Part shown: positions 8,576 to 20,983 of the stretch, piece by piece | Numbering within the stretch: the first letter of the stretch is position 1 | How the letters are laid out: each line of letters starts with the position of its first letter | Source: Candidatus Altimarinota bacterium | GTDB lineage: Bacteria > Patescibacteriota > Gracilibacteria > UBA4473 | Direction of reading: 5' to 3' | Assembly: GCA_020631075.1 (NCBI GenBank) | Contig: JAHDHX010000002.1 | Location: forward strand, 131,462-195,461 | Length of the DNA: 64,000 nucleotides | Notes under the pieces: generated by a model | What the model was told of the DNA's origin: nothing | Seen by the model: the letters and a program-made list of their open reading frames with translations, nothing else | Database searches by the model: none | Program-made: the position numbers and the translations under genes

Positions 8576-9061
8576 TTATTGCAGGTCGGCGGGGCCAAAA
8601 CCCAAGGGGAGTAAATTTTCGATGCCGACGGTTTCGTAAATTTCACCGTTCACTTTCACCATTAAAATTCTGAGAGGTTGGCTGACGATGTCTTCGACCT
8701 CTTTGATAACCTGACGACAGACACCGCACGGTGTGATGAGTGTTGGTTTTTGGTCTGGGCCAACGACCGCGATGGTGCGGACTTGTTTAGTGGTTTCTTG
8801 ACCGAGTTTCATAACAGAAAATAGTGCGACCTGCTCTGCGCAGGTGGTGGGGCCGTAGGCGGCGTTTTCGATATTGGCACCTGTGATGATCTGGCCGTCG
8901 GCGAGTTGCACGGCGGCGCCGACCTGAAACTCTGAATAGGGGGAATGGGAGCCTGCCCGAGCTGCAAGAGCGGCGCTGACGAGAAGCTGGTCGGGTGGAG
9001 TGAGTTCGTTTTGGTTTTCGTACACCGTGAACTGGGCGGTTATTTCAATTTTTTTAGGCAT
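8576..9061 (-). CDS. cdd: Cytidine deaminase
   Basis: AARAGSHSPYSEFQVGAAV...ANIENAAYGPTTCAEQVAL...TPCGVCRQVIKE: zinc-binding CDA motifs. Confidence 0.92.
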   Translation of the reverse strand: MPKKIEITAQFTVYENQNELTPPDQLLVSAALAARAGSHSPYSEFQVGAAVQLADGQIITGANIENAAYGPTTCAEQVALFSVMKLGQETTKQVRTIAVVGPDQKPTLITPCGVCRQVIKEVEDIVSQPLRILMVKVNGEIYETVGIENLLPLGFGPADLQ

Positions 9062-9168
9062 TTGTTTTTTTGTAATCTTTATTCATTTTTTATCAAATTT
9101 ATTCTTATATTCTAATGTCAATCGCAGTTGTTTGGTTTGGGCGGGCGCTGGGGCATACTCACGGGTGA

Positions 9169-10641
9169 ATGCCTGATGCGAAACAGATCGGACTCAATGC
9201 TCTGGCGCAAGTGCTGGGGAAAGCCAGCACGGTGGTGGCGAGCTTGCTCATCGTCAAAATTATTACTGGGTTTGGACGGGAGTTTTATGGGTCGTACCTC
9301 AATGCGTATGAATATCTGGCCTTTTTTGGGGTGATTGCTGATGCGGGACTCTTTGCCATTGCGGTGCGGCAGATGTCGCAGACACCTGAACATGAGGAGA
9401 TGATTTTGGGGAATATCCTCACGTTGCGGTTGGTGTTTCTGGTCTGTGTGTTGCTGCTGGCGGGGGTGTCGGCGCAGTGGGTGTATGCGGAGAGTGAGCT
9501 GATCAGCCGTGGGATATGGATAACGGGGATAAGCATGAGCCTGACGATCGTGGCGGGGACGCTGAGTGCGGTGCTGCAGCGGCGAATGAAGATTCAGTAT
9601 TTTTCGGGGGCTTTGGCGCTGAGCAAGGTGCTGTTGGCGGGGTTGGTGTTTTGGATCAGTGGGTGCGGGGTGTGGCCGCTGGAATGTGCGGGGGGGGCGA
9701 CGGCGGAGACGTTTTATGCTTTGCTGTGGGCGGGGGTGGTGATAAACGTGGTGCTGGTGGGGCTGGTATATGCCGCGGTGCGGCGGTATGTGCGGATATG
9801 GCCACAGTGGAATGGAGAATTTTGTCGGCAGATATTGCGGGAGTCGTTGCCGTTTGGGTTGGCGCTGGTGTTGCAGACCTTATATCTGCGTTTGGATACG
9901 ATCCTGATATATCGGGTGCTGGGGGAAGGGGCTTCGGGGACGTATGGGGTGGCGGTGCGGGTGCTGGAGAGTTGTCTGGTGGTGGGGGTGTTTTTTGCTC
10001 AGGCGATGCTGCCCCGAATGTCGGGGGATGAGGCGGATGATGCGGCGCTGGGGGCGACCATAACGTGGGGGGTGGAGAAGCTGCTGCTGCTCGCATTACC
10101 ACTGGTGGTGGGGGCGGTGGTGTATGCGGAAGAGATCGTGCTGGTGCTGGCGAATGAGACGTACCTGACCCAGGGGGGGCAGCCCGGGGCGGAGGTGATG
10201 TTGCGGGTGCTGATAGTGACTGTCGTTTTGGCGTACTTGAACCAGCTGTTTACCTATAGCCTGGTGGCGAGGGGGCGGCAGCGGTTTTTGCTGGGGGTGA
10301 ATGCGGCTGCGTTGGCCGCCAATGCGGGGCTGAATGTGTGGCTACTCCCCCAATATGGACTGCTGGCGGCGGCGGGGAGCACGGTGCTGTGTGAGTTGCT
10401 GGTGCTGGGGCTGCTGTGGCGGACGCTGGCGCCGACGGTCAGCTGGCGGTGGAGCCGCCGAGCGTGGGGGGCGATGCTGGTGGGGTGTGTGGCGATTGGG
10501 GGTTTATATACGCTGACGCCCTTGCGCGAAAACTTGCTGTTGGCGGTGGGGTTGGGGCCGATCGTGTATGGGGGGATCGTCTATGCGCTGGTGCCGCGGT
10601 CGTGGTGGCTGTTGCCTGAGCGGTCCCCTACTCTGGGTTGA
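9169..10641 (+). CDS. Polysaccharide biosynthesis/flippase protein (Wzx/MATE-like)
   Basis: 490 aa polytopic; NALAQVLGKASTVVASLLIVKIITGFGREFYGSYLNAYEYLAFFGVIADAGLFAIAVRQMSQ. Confidence 0.82.
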   Translation: MPDAKQIGLNALAQVLGKASTVVASLLIVKIITGFGREFYGSYLNAYEYLAFFGVIADAGLFAIAVRQMSQTPEHEEMILGNILTLRLVFLVCVLLLAGVSAQWVYAESELISRGIWITGISMSLTIVAGTLSAVLQRRMKIQYFSGALALSKVLLAGLVFWISGCGVWPLECAGGATAETFYALLWAGVVINVVLVGLVYAAVRRYVRIWPQWNGEFCRQILRESLPFGLALVLQTLYLRLDTILIYRVLGEGASGTYGVAVRVLESCLVVGVFFAQAMLPRMSGDEADDAALGATITWGVEKLLLLALPLVVGAVVYAEEIVLVLANETYLTQGGQPGAEVMLRVLIVTVVLAYLNQLFTYSLVARGRQRFLLGVNAAALAANAGLNVWLLPQYGLLAAAGSTVLCELLVLGLLWRTLAPTVSWRWSRRAWGAMLVGCVAIGGLYTLTPLRENLLLAVGLGPIVYGGIVYALVPRSWWLLPERSPTLG

Positions 10642-10942
10642 GGAGGGTTCGGAGGATGTCGGGGTTGTCTTCGTCGAGGACGCGGTTGGGTTGCTGGTGC
10701 CCGCAGACGCTACACTGGTGGATGACGCGATGGTAGGAGCCGCGCCGTAGCGTGGAGCGGATGGGGCGCATGAGCCCGCCGCAATTGGCTGCGCGGTCAC
10801 CCGGCATGATGTCGAGGTGGACGGAGTGCAAACAATGCGGGCAGTGGTTGCGACAGGTGGACTGGGCTGGGGGGACACTCGTGCCGCAGTGGGCGCAGGT
10901 GAAGCCTTCATTGACCACGGTGAAGCGGGAGTTAGAGTGCAT
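10628..10942 (-). CDS. RNHCP domain-containing protein
   Basis: FTCAHCGTSVPPAQSTCRNHCPHCLHSVHLDIMPGDRAANCGGLMRPI...HQCSVCGHQQPNRVLDEDNP; CxxC pairs and the RNHCPxCLxSxHxD signature. Confidence 0.85.
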   Translation of the reverse strand: MHSNSRFTVVNEGFTCAHCGTSVPPAQSTCRNHCPHCLHSVHLDIMPGDRAANCGGLMRPIRSTLRRGSYHRVIHQCSVCGHQQPNRVLDEDNPDILRTLLNPE

Positions 10943-10944
10943 GT

Positions 10945-11679
10945 GTGCAAATTATAGACGTGATGGGTGTGCCGATCCACTCGGTGGATGAAACGGAGCG
11001 CGATGCGTTGCTGGGGGGATTGCTGCGGGGCGAAAAGGGGGTGCACGTGGCGACGGTGAATCCTGAATTCCTCGTGCGGGGGGCGCGGGAGGCGCGGTTT
11101 GGGGAGATCCTCCGACAGAAGACGCTCAACCTGTGTGATGGCTATGGGATAGTGCTGCTGTGTCGCTGGCTGGGGCTGGGGCAGATGCACCGTCACACGG
11201 GGGTGACCCTGGCCGAGAGAGTGTGTGCCCTGGCGGCGGAAACGGGGCAAGGGGTGTGGCTGGTGGGAGGCCGCGGGGTCGCGCCGACGGCCCAAAGATG
11301 GCTGCAAGAGCGGCAACCGAACCTGCGCGTGCTGGGGGCGGAAGACGGGGCCCCTGACGAGGTGTCGGCGGCATTGCGGGTGGCGCGACCCGCGGTGGTG
11401 CTGGTGGCGATGGGGGCGCCGAAACAGGCGTATTACATCCGTCGGTTGCTGCGCGAGGTGCCCAGTGTGCGGCTGGCGATGGGGGTGGGGGGGACGTTTG
11501 ATTTCTGGGCGGGGCGGGTGCCGCGGGCCCCTGCGTGGATGCAGGACTGGGGCGTGGAGTGGTTGTATAGACTGCTCAAACAGCCGCGCCTGCGGGGGAG
11601 GCGGATCTGGCGGGCGGTGGGGGTTTACCCGTGGTTGATGCTGAAATGGTGGTGGCGAGCAGGACGAGAGAAGATCTAG
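10945..11679 (+). CDS. WecB/TagA/CpsF family glycosyltransferase
   Basis: GVHVATVNPEFLVRGARE...LNLCDGYGIVLLCRWLGLGQMHRHTGVTLAERV...VLVAMGAPKQAYYI...GVGGTFDFWAGRVPRAPAWMQDWGVEWLYRLLKQP. Confidence 0.92.
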   Translation: MQIIDVMGVPIHSVDETERDALLGGLLRGEKGVHVATVNPEFLVRGAREARFGEILRQKTLNLCDGYGIVLLCRWLGLGQMHRHTGVTLAERVCALAAETGQGVWLVGGRGVAPTAQRWLQERQPNLRVLGAEDGAPDEVSAALRVARPAVVLVAMGAPKQAYYIRRLLREVPSVRLAMGVGGTFDFWAGRVPRAPAWMQDWGVEWLYRLLKQPRLRGRRIWRAVGVYPWLMLKWWWRAGREKI

Positions 11680-12083
11680 AGACTGTCGAGCTCGGACAAG
11701 AGGTCGTCTTCGTTTTGGGCTTCGGCAGCGCGGGATTCGGCTTCACGCTCTTGCAGCTGGGCCTGCTCGGCGACTCGTTTTTGGCCTTCGGACTGGGCGA
11801 TGGCGTTGGCCTGCTGGTCGGACATGGGTTTTGTCTTCCCGTACTTTTGGCGGATCTCGGCCAGCTTGTCACGCTCACGCGTTAGGATGCCGCGGAGGCG
11901 TTCGAGCTGTTCGGGCTTCATGACCTGGGTGAGGTTGAACCAGTATTGCCGTTCGCCGTCGTCCATCGACTCGGACTCCAGAATGAGCTGGACGAGCTCG
12001 GGGTCAGACTCCATGAGCTGGGGGGGGACGGTGAAGTCAGTGACCGTCTTGCCGGTGGTGGTGTGTATGAGGGTGAAGTCCAT
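11676..12083 (-). CDS. Hypothetical protein, C-terminal coiled-coil
   Basis: 135 aa ORF; codon usage like neighbours; shares a palindromic CTAG stop with the convergent gene. Confidence 0.65.
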   Translation of the reverse strand: MDFTLIHTTTGKTVTDFTVPPQLMESDPELVQLILESESMDDGERQYWFNLTQVMKPEQLERLRGILTRERDKLAEIRQKYGKTKPMSDQQANAIAQSEGQKRVAEQAQLQEREAESRAAEAQNEDDLLSELDSL

Positions 12084-12157
12084 GACGGGGAGAGTATGCT
12101 GCCATGGTAGATGGGAGCAAGGGGCGGTTTAAGATTTTGTCTTTACAAGCGCGAGAG

Positions 12158-13621
12158 TTATTGGTTGATCTGTGGGGTATAGTCTGCCTTGAGGGCGGGG
12201 CCGAGGAGCCGAGAGAGCTCAGTGCGCTCGTTGGGGTGGTTTCGGCTGATTTGATTGTCGTACCACGAGCGGAGGGTACTGAAGTCGATGGGGTTGCTGG
12301 GTGACTGGAAAAGCTGGTCAACCACGCCGAGCTGAAAGAGGTGTGAGCCGCCGTCTTTGGCTTTGTCGGAGGCTTGGGTGCTGCTGATAATCTTGTCGGC
12401 GGCGCTGAGATATTTTACGGCTTTGAGGGCGTAGGTTGCTTTTTCGGTGGGGGTACTGGTGGGGAGGCCCTTTAGATGAGAGAAGTCGTAGGTGGGGGCT
12501 TTGATGTCTGTGCTGTCGAACTGGGTACTGAAGAGCGCACCAGTGACGGCGGTGAGGATGGCTTGGCGGAAGTCATTATGCAGGGGGTACTCCTCACCCG
12601 AGCCGCGGGTGAGTCGCTGGATCTGCGTGACGAAGCCTTCGAGGCCGTTGTCGTCTTGTCCGATTTGCAGGGCGACATTTGTGTCTAGTTTATTTTTATT
12701 GCCGATGAGGTTGTGAACAGCTTTGCCGATGATGTCTTGAAACTCCTTTTTGTAGGATTGGAAGCGGGCTTGGGTTTCTGGGTCGGCGTTGGGGGCGGTG
12801 GCTTTCTCGGCCAGGGAGTTGAGGTCGGTGCCGAAGGGCCAGAAGATACCGTTGTCAACGTTGGCTTTGCCGAAGCTGTGCCAGCTGCCGAAGAGATCTT
12901 GGAGATAATCTTCAACCTTTTGTGTCTGAAGGGAGATGTTTTTGGTGGCGGCGTCAACCACGGTGGTGTCGATGGATTCGGTGCTGTTGCCGGGGATGAC
13001 GGTTTGGTTGGAGTGGTCTTGGTTTTGAGTGACTTCTTCGTTGAGGGCGGACTTTTCGGTGTTTACCTCTTGCAGGAGGCCGAGGGAGATAGAGAGTTCC
13101 TCTATGATGGCGGAGGGCTCTTTGTCCCAGCCTGTCCAGCTGCCGATGTAATTACAGAAGCCTTCCCAGTGGTTGCTGACAATATTGCGGTTGTTGTTGT
13201 CGGCTTGGCGGAGTTTGTCGATCTGATCACCAAAGGTGGCGAAGACTTGGCTGAAGGTGTATTCGCCGTTTGAGTCTTTGGCAATTTGCTCGAGGGCGGT
13301 GATCATTTCTTTGACGCTCTGTTTGGTGAATCCTTCTTTTTTGATCGACTGGATGCCGTCGGTGGCGACGGCGACTTCGACAAATTGTTCGGTCTTGGGG
13401 TCGGGGATCCAGCCGTCTGGGGCGTCGGGGCCAGAGGCGACATTGCTGGCGAATTTTGCGAATTGGTCAACGACGGCTTCGACCTTTTGGACGATGGCTT
13501 GGTCGTAGATGGGGTACTCTTTGCTGTCAAACGTGGGGGTGACCTCCTGACTGCCTGAGTTGAAAATCAAACGAGGGGTGCCCAGTGGGAAGCGGTGAAC
13601 GTGGGAAGAGAAGTGTTTCAT
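12158..13621 (-). CDS. Hypothetical protein, unknown family
   Basis: ~487 aa from internal ATG (MKHFSSHVHRF); TATACT-6nt-ATG promoter context immediately upstream. Confidence 0.7.
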   Translation of the reverse strand: MKHFSSHVHRFPLGTPRLIFNSGSQEVTPTFDSKEYPIYDQAIVQKVEAVVDQFAKFASNVASGPDAPDGWIPDPKTEQFVEVAVATDGIQSIKKEGFTKQSVKEMITALEQIAKDSNGEYTFSQVFATFGDQIDKLRQADNNNRNIVSNHWEGFCNYIGSWTGWDKEPSAIIEELSISLGLLQEVNTEKSALNEEVTQNQDHSNQTVIPGNSTESIDTTVVDAATKNISLQTQKVEDYLQDLFGSWHSFGKANVDNGIFWPFGTDLNSLAEKATAPNADPETQARFQSYKKEFQDIIGKAVHNLIGNKNKLDTNVALQIGQDDNGLEGFVTQIQRLTRGSGEEYPLHNDFRQAILTAVTGALFSTQFDSTDIKAPTYDFSHLKGLPTSTPTEKATYALKAVKYLSAADKIISSTQASDKAKDGGSHLFQLGVVDQLFQSPSNPIDFSTLRSWYDNQISRNHPNERTELSRLLGPALKADYTPQINQ

Positions 13622-13663
13622 CTGCTCAGTATAGCACAATTGAAGTTTACAAATCAATGGAGT

Positions 13664-16600
13664 CTAGGTGGGGAGATTGTCTAGCTCGAAATAGGTGGGG
13701 TCGGCCAAGATGCTGCTGGCGACCTTGGAGCGGAGCTCTTTTTGGAATTTGATCTTGGAGGTGGTGTCTTGGGTGGAGTCAGAGTAGAGCCGGGCGATGC
13801 GGATGAGGGTCTGGGCGCCTGTGGGACTTGAGACGCTGCCAGCTGAAAGTTTGGCCACGGACTGTTGCAGGGCGGACGTGATGCGGCCGTGGAGCTCGGG
13901 TGTGCGGAGGTCGGCCATGAGGGTGCCCAGTGAGGTGAGGAGCTGGGCGTGCACTGGGGCGGACTGCGGTGCGGCCAAGAGGTTTGGGGTGCCGAGCGAC
14001 TGCAGGAGGGGTTTGAGCTCGGTGAAGTCGAGGTTTTTGTCGTAGTCACCCTGAAACAGGTCGGTGGTGAGGAAGCCTTGGTAGCGTTCGACGAGATGGC
14101 TGAGGGAGGCGGCGTCAGCGTAGCCCTGCTGGATGGCGGTGGCGTGTGGCCCGAGGTCAGTGAAGGTGGTTTTGAATCGGCTGAGGACGGTGGTGGGGTC
14201 GAGGTCACCAAACGGGAGCTGGCCGTAGAGCAGGCTGCGTTGCTCGTTTTCTGTTTGAATGAAGGCAGTGAGGGCGTTTTCAAACTCGGTGGGGGTGCTG
14301 GTGAGGGCGTCGAGGATGATTTTATGTTGGGCTTCGATCTGGGTGATGGTCAGGCCAGTGTCGAGCCCGTGGGCGACGACGTCGGCGTAGGAGTCGGCGT
14401 GGTCGAAGAAGTCTTCGACCATGGGTACGCCGCGGAGGCGGTGGCCGTAGCCCAAGGTGAGGAGGGCGTCGATGACGGGGCGGATGGTGGGGTGGGTGGA
14501 GAGGGTTTCATTATAGACGGCGGCCCAGTCGCCTGTGGCGGGGTCGTGCTCGCTGGGGGTGTTGTCTTTATCTACTTTGGGTTGGTATTCCTCCCGCACT
14601 ATGCCGGCCAATAGCCCGCCGAGGGAAACGGCGGCGTGCTGGCCGTCGGTGGTCATGAGAATTTGCTCAGGCAGGGACAAGAGCTGGGCGTTGCTGGTGT
14701 CTCGGCCAGCGGCGTTGAACGGGGGGTTGTCGGGGTGGTAGTATTGCTGCAGGTACTCACCCGTGGACACCAGCCGAAAAGGGGTGGCGGTGTCGAACCC
14801 GATGGCGCCAGTCTTAAAGACTTTTTCGAGATTTTTGAGGTCGCGGCGGGAGAGGCCATTTTTGAAGGTGGGGTGGCCGTTGATGTCCTTGTAGGCGTCG
14901 ACGTTGGCGAGGAGGTTTTCGACGCCGAGCTTGACGGTGGGGTCAAGCTGGAGGTAGTGCTTGTAGGCGGCGCGGCTGGCGAAGAGGTCTTGCCAGTCTT
15001 CTTGACCAGTGGTGAAGGCTTTTTCCAGTTTTTTCTGAATTTCTTCGGCTTTGTCGCGGATGGCTTGGGTTTGGTCGAGGTGTTGCTGGTGATCGGTGTA
15101 GTTTTGGCGGAGGCTGTCGAACCAGTCCTGCACGTTGCCCATGGGGAAGAAGAAGTCGCCTGTGTCGGTGACGGAACGGTCCTTGAACTTCGGGTAGCCG
15201 CTGACCGTGACGTAGCGCCCTGTGTAGGCGGTGGGTGAGTTGTCGGGGGTGATTTTGTTTTTGCCCCACTCGACCCACTCGCTGATGGTGCTTTTGGCTT
15301 CGGCGGGGACGATGTTTTCCCAGCCTACGTAGGCGGCGCCTTTGGCCAGTAGGAGCCCGAGGGCGGTCCAGGTGAAGTAGTTTTTGGGGTTGAGGTACCA
15401 ACGGCCGATGCGGGGGGCGAGACTCTGGGACTGGAAGAAGCTCCAGCCGAGGTAGAGGCCCGCGGCTCCGCCGAGGGCTTTGGCGCCGTTGGAGAGGTCT
15501 TTGGATTTCAGGAAGTCGGGGTCGGTGACGTCGAATTTGTCACGGAGGACGGCGTCATGGAAGGCGGTGATGTGAGAATTGTCCAGCTGGAGGTCGGTGC
15601 GGTGGTTGTCGTCGACATTCTGCGAGAGGCACTGGGCGAGGTGCACGTAGGCGGTTTTGAGTTTTTGGCTGTCAGGGCTGTCTTCGATTTCCTTCCCGAT
15701 GGTGGCGGCGGTGCCGTCGGCCAAGTAGGGGGTGAGGTCGTCAATGGCGTGGAGAAATTTCTCGTCGGGGGGCATGACGTCGGGGGCGAACTCGTCGGCG
15801 TCAAGGTTAAGGTTACTGAGTTTGGTTCGTTTTTTGATTTCAGATTTGGTGTGTTGGCGGTACTGCTCGATGACTTCAGCGAGGCTGTCGCCTTTGCGGA
15901 GAGATTTGGGGATGAAACCCGTTTGCCCTTTTTCTTTACTGAGGTTGGTGATGTATTTTTTGAGTAAGTAGACGGCGTCGGCGCCCTTGGACGTGACGGC
16001 GAAGAGGGCAACTTCGTGCGGGGAATTATTGCGGTCGTAGAGGCCTTTTATGCCCTTGAGCGAGGCGCGGATGCTCGGGGTGGTGAGCGCCTGGGCGACG
16101 TCGGCGTGGGTGGCGCGGCGACTGGCGGAGAAGCTCTCTATCAGGTCGATGGCGTTGCGGTTGCGGCTGGCGCTGGCGGACACGCCCGTGAACCCCGCGA
16201 GGGTGTCGCGGTCGATGCCGAAGAAGTCCCAGATTTCTTGCGGGATGATGGAGGCGACCTGGTGCAGGAGGCCCTTAATGCGGCCCGCTTGCCAGGCAAC
16301 CATTTGCAGCTCGGAGGGTTTGGTGCGGAGCTTGTAGTCGTGGAACCAGTCAGACCAGACCATGGCACCAGTGCCCGTGGCGTCGACGTAGGCGTCGTAG
16401 GCGTCGCCTGGGTCGGTGTCACGCATATGGCGGGGGACGGTGTCTTTTTTCTTCAAGATGGCCTGGTGGAGGTCGAGTTGCTCCTTGAGCTGCTGGGGGG
16501 ACATCCCCGTGAGTTCGTCTTCGGTGAATTTGAGCTGGGCGGTGCCGCCGTACTCCGTCAGGAGGTCGGTGAAGATCTGGAAGTTTTGCTGTTGGCGTTG

Positions 16601-18511
16601 TCTTTCTTTGCGGGCCTGAGGCGTGTCGGCGGAGAGGTCAACGCCGTCAACATTGGTCGGGAGGGCGGCGGCGGACAGGAGGTCCGCGAAGGCGGTGTCG
16701 ACTGAGGAGAGCAGGACGCCCTCGGCGTGGGTGCGGGACTGGGCGGTGAAGCCTGGGGTTTCGTTGCAGAAGTATTGCTGGTACCAGGACTCGATGGTCT
16801 GGATGCCGATGATCTGGGTGAGGGCGGGGTATTTGTCATAAATATTGACGATGGCGCCGCTCTCGCCAAAGAGGCTGCGGAATTTCTGCATTTGCTCATT
16901 GGCCCAGCGGCCAAAGTCACCTTTGCCCGTGGCGGTGACGGCGTCGATCTGCTGGGAGAGAATGTCGTTTTGGTAGGTCTGCATGTCGTGCTGCCAGCTC
17001 TGGAAGTCTTTCTGTAGCTGCGTGAGTACGAGGAGTTTGAGGTTTTGGACGAATTGTTCCCGTTCGGTGCGGGTGAGGAGGCTGATGTCTTCGGTGGTGG
17101 TGTATTCGTTAATGCCTGCTGTGAGTTTGGCTTGGCGAACGAGGTCGCCGAAATTTGGAATGCGCTGGAGGGTGCGGTTGAGATTGGCGGAGAGGGAGGT
17201 GTTTTTCTTGACGACTTCGGCGACGCGGCGGGCTTCGAACTCGTCGATGGCGTTTTGGAGGAAGGTTTGGAGTTTTTTTTGGTCGGAGCGGACGTTGGTC
17301 TGGTCAAGATCACCGCCGAAGAGCTGATCGGCGACGGCGCCGAGTAGGATCATTTTTTCGGAGTCGGCGTCGAGCGCGAGCTGTTCTTGCTGGGTCATGG
17401 ACTTAAAAATCTTTTCGATCTGCTTTTCAGCGCGGTTGAAAATTTTATCAATTTGTTTGGGGGGGAGGTCGGTTTGGTCGAGCAGGAGGGCTTTGAGGTC
17501 GGTGGCGACGGCGAGAAATGCGTCGTCGGAGGTGATCTCGGGGCGGGTTTTGCCGTCGATGGTGCCTGACTCGAAGTCAACCCGTGGGGTGGGCTGGTCG
17601 ACGCTGGCCCGCTGGGAGACTTGGATTTCTTCCTCGTCTATGATTTTGTCCCGGTCGCCTGTTTTGTGGATCTGCTCGGCGCGACGGAACTGCCGCCCAG
17701 ACTCGACGAAGATGAAGCCGACCGTTTCGGCGAGCCACTGGCGGTTGTCGTCCTGATTGCCAGTGATGGCTTTGATGCGTTTCCAGACGGCGCGCTCGCG
17801 GTCGTTGGTCGGGTTGTCGTAGATGGGGGCGAGCTGGGCCACGGTGGCGAGGGCGTCGCCGAGGGCCGAGACGCTGGCCTGAAAGAGAAGCGCCTGATGG
17901 CTGGGGGTGCCGTCGGGGTTGGTGTTTTGGTAGAGATTACGCAGGACGTTATCTTCGGCTTTGGGGTTGATCTGCAGGGATTTGAGCAGGGCCTTCATGT
18001 CGTCGAGGGCTTTGGTGACGACTTTATGCGGGCGCTGGTATTCGGGTGATGACTCCTTACGGGCGTCTTGCTGGTTTTCGGCTTTGACGGCTTGGCCGTC
18101 GATGGCGACCAGGTCGCTGAGCTGGAACTCGACCGTGCGGTGCTGGCCGCCGACCCAGTGCTCGTGCGCGGTGATGGTGGCTTGGCCGTTTTTGACGCTG
18201 TATTTGAGCTTGACGGTGCGGCTGGCGTTGGAGTTGAGCTCGAGGGTAACTCTTCCGCGCTCGCGGGCTTTGCCTGGGCGCTTAATGACGGCGTTTTTGA
18301 CGCGGATCTTGCGGATGTTTTTGGGGAGGGCGTCTTTAAGGCTTTCAAAGTCGGCGGCGAGGTTTTGCTGGGTGAATTGCTTGGTGTCTATGATGGCGTT
18401 TGAACTCTCGTCGAGGGAGCGAAGCGAGGCGTCAACGCTGGCTGCCAAGCGCTCGTGGCTCTCGAATGAGTCACTGTGCAGTTGGTTGTTTTGCGGGGTG
18501 CCGTGAGACAT
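13664..18511 (-). CDS. Very large hypothetical protein (1615 aa), Q/D/T-rich, with two central hydrophobic segments
   Basis: Uninterrupted 4.8-kb ORF; hydrophobic stretches around ALGGAAGLYLGWSFF and WTALGLLLAKGAAYVGW; no family recognised. Confidence 0.85.
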   Translation of the reverse strand: MSHGTPQNNQLHSDSFESHERLAASVDASLRSLDESSNAIIDTKQFTQQNLAADFESLKDALPKNIRKIRVKNAVIKRPGKARERGRVTLELNSNASRTVKLKYSVKNGQATITAHEHWVGGQHRTVEFQLSDLVAIDGQAVKAENQQDARKESSPEYQRPHKVVTKALDDMKALLKSLQINPKAEDNVLRNLYQNTNPDGTPSHQALLFQASVSALGDALATVAQLAPIYDNPTNDRERAVWKRIKAITGNQDDNRQWLAETVGFIFVESGRQFRRAEQIHKTGDRDKIIDEEEIQVSQRASVDQPTPRVDFESGTIDGKTRPEITSDDAFLAVATDLKALLLDQTDLPPKQIDKIFNRAEKQIEKIFKSMTQQEQLALDADSEKMILLGAVADQLFGGDLDQTNVRSDQKKLQTFLQNAIDEFEARRVAEVVKKNTSLSANLNRTLQRIPNFGDLVRQAKLTAGINEYTTTEDISLLTRTEREQFVQNLKLLVLTQLQKDFQSWQHDMQTYQNDILSQQIDAVTATGKGDFGRWANEQMQKFRSLFGESGAIVNIYDKYPALTQIIGIQTIESWYQQYFCNETPGFTAQSRTHAEGVLLSSVDTAFADLLSAAALPTNVDGVDLSADTPQARKERQRQQQNFQIFTDLLTEYGGTAQLKFTEDELTGMSPQQLKEQLDLHQAILKKKDTVPRHMRDTDPGDAYDAYVDATGTGAMVWSDWFHDYKLRTKPSELQMVAWQAGRIKGLLHQVASIIPQEIWDFFGIDRDTLAGFTGVSASASRNRNAIDLIESFSASRRATHADVAQALTTPSIRASLKGIKGLYDRNNSPHEVALFAVTSKGADAVYLLKKYITNLSKEKGQTGFIPKSLRKGDSLAEVIEQYRQHTKSEIKKRTKLSNLNLDADEFAPDVMPPDEKFLHAIDDLTPYLADGTAATIGKEIEDSPDSQKLKTAYVHLAQCLSQNVDDNHRTDLQLDNSHITAFHDAVLRDKFDVTDPDFLKSKDLSNGAKALGGAAGLYLGWSFFQSQSLAPRIGRWYLNPKNYFTWTALGLLLAKGAAYVGWENIVPAEAKSTISEWVEWGKNKITPDNSPTAYTGRYVTVSGYPKFKDRSVTDTGDFFFPMGNVQDWFDSLRQNYTDHQQHLDQTQAIRDKAEEIQKKLEKAFTTGQEDWQDLFASRAAYKHYLQLDPTVKLGVENLLANVDAYKDINGHPTFKNGLSRRDLKNLEKVFKTGAIGFDTATPFRLVSTGEYLQQYYHPDNPPFNAAGRDTSNAQLLSLPEQILMTTDGQHAAVSLGGLLAGIVREEYQPKVDKDNTPSEHDPATGDWAAVYNETLSTHPTIRPVIDALLTLGYGHRLRGVPMVEDFFDHADSYADVVAHGLDTGLTITQIEAQHKIILDALTSTPTEFENALTAFIQTENEQRSLLYGQLPFGDLDPTTVLSRFKTTFTDLGPHATAIQQGYADAASLSHLVERYQGFLTTDLFQGDYDKNLDFTELKPLLQSLGTPNLLAAPQSAPVHAQLLTSLGTLMADLRTPELHGRITSALQQSVAKLSAGSVSSPTGAQTLIRIARLYSDSTQDTTSKIKFQKELRSKVASSILADPTYFELDNLPT

Positions 18512-18552
18512 GGCGGGGGGTGTGGTTGGTTTGGGGGTATCTCGCGATTATA

Positions 18553-18774
18553 TCACGACTGGGACTCGTTTGGCGAATGGTCTGACCAGACGTCGTCAAA
18601 CTGGGCGTCGAAGTTGGCGGCCTTAAGTTCGGCGGCTTCGAGCTGGGAGATGTGTTGGGAAAGTTGGCGGATTTCTTCGGGGGTTTTGATCTGGCCGCCG
18701 AAGGGGCTCTGGCGGCGACGGCCCGAACGATGACGCCAGCCGCGGTGACGAGAGTGGTAGCGGGAGTTGTACAT
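18553..18774 (-). CDS. Small hypothetical protein (73 aa)
   Basis: ORF with TATGAT 8 nt upstream of ATG; fits a divergent intergenic region with ligA. Confidence 0.5.
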   Translation of the reverse strand: MYNSRYHSRHRGWRHRSGRRRQSPFGGQIKTPEEIRQLSQHISQLEAAELKAANFDAQFDDVWSDHSPNESQS

Positions 18775-18789
18775 ATCGGTTCATCATAG

Positions 18790-20859
<2,070 letters not shown>

Positions 20860-20983
20860 TCGGAGGTGTGACTAGAATATGGTGCGAATTGCGGTTCTGG
20901 GGGAGAAACTTTGACGTGGGGGGGGAAGAGGCGATAGCATATCGAAGATTTTTTCTTTCTTTGGATTTTTTCCTCTCACATAG

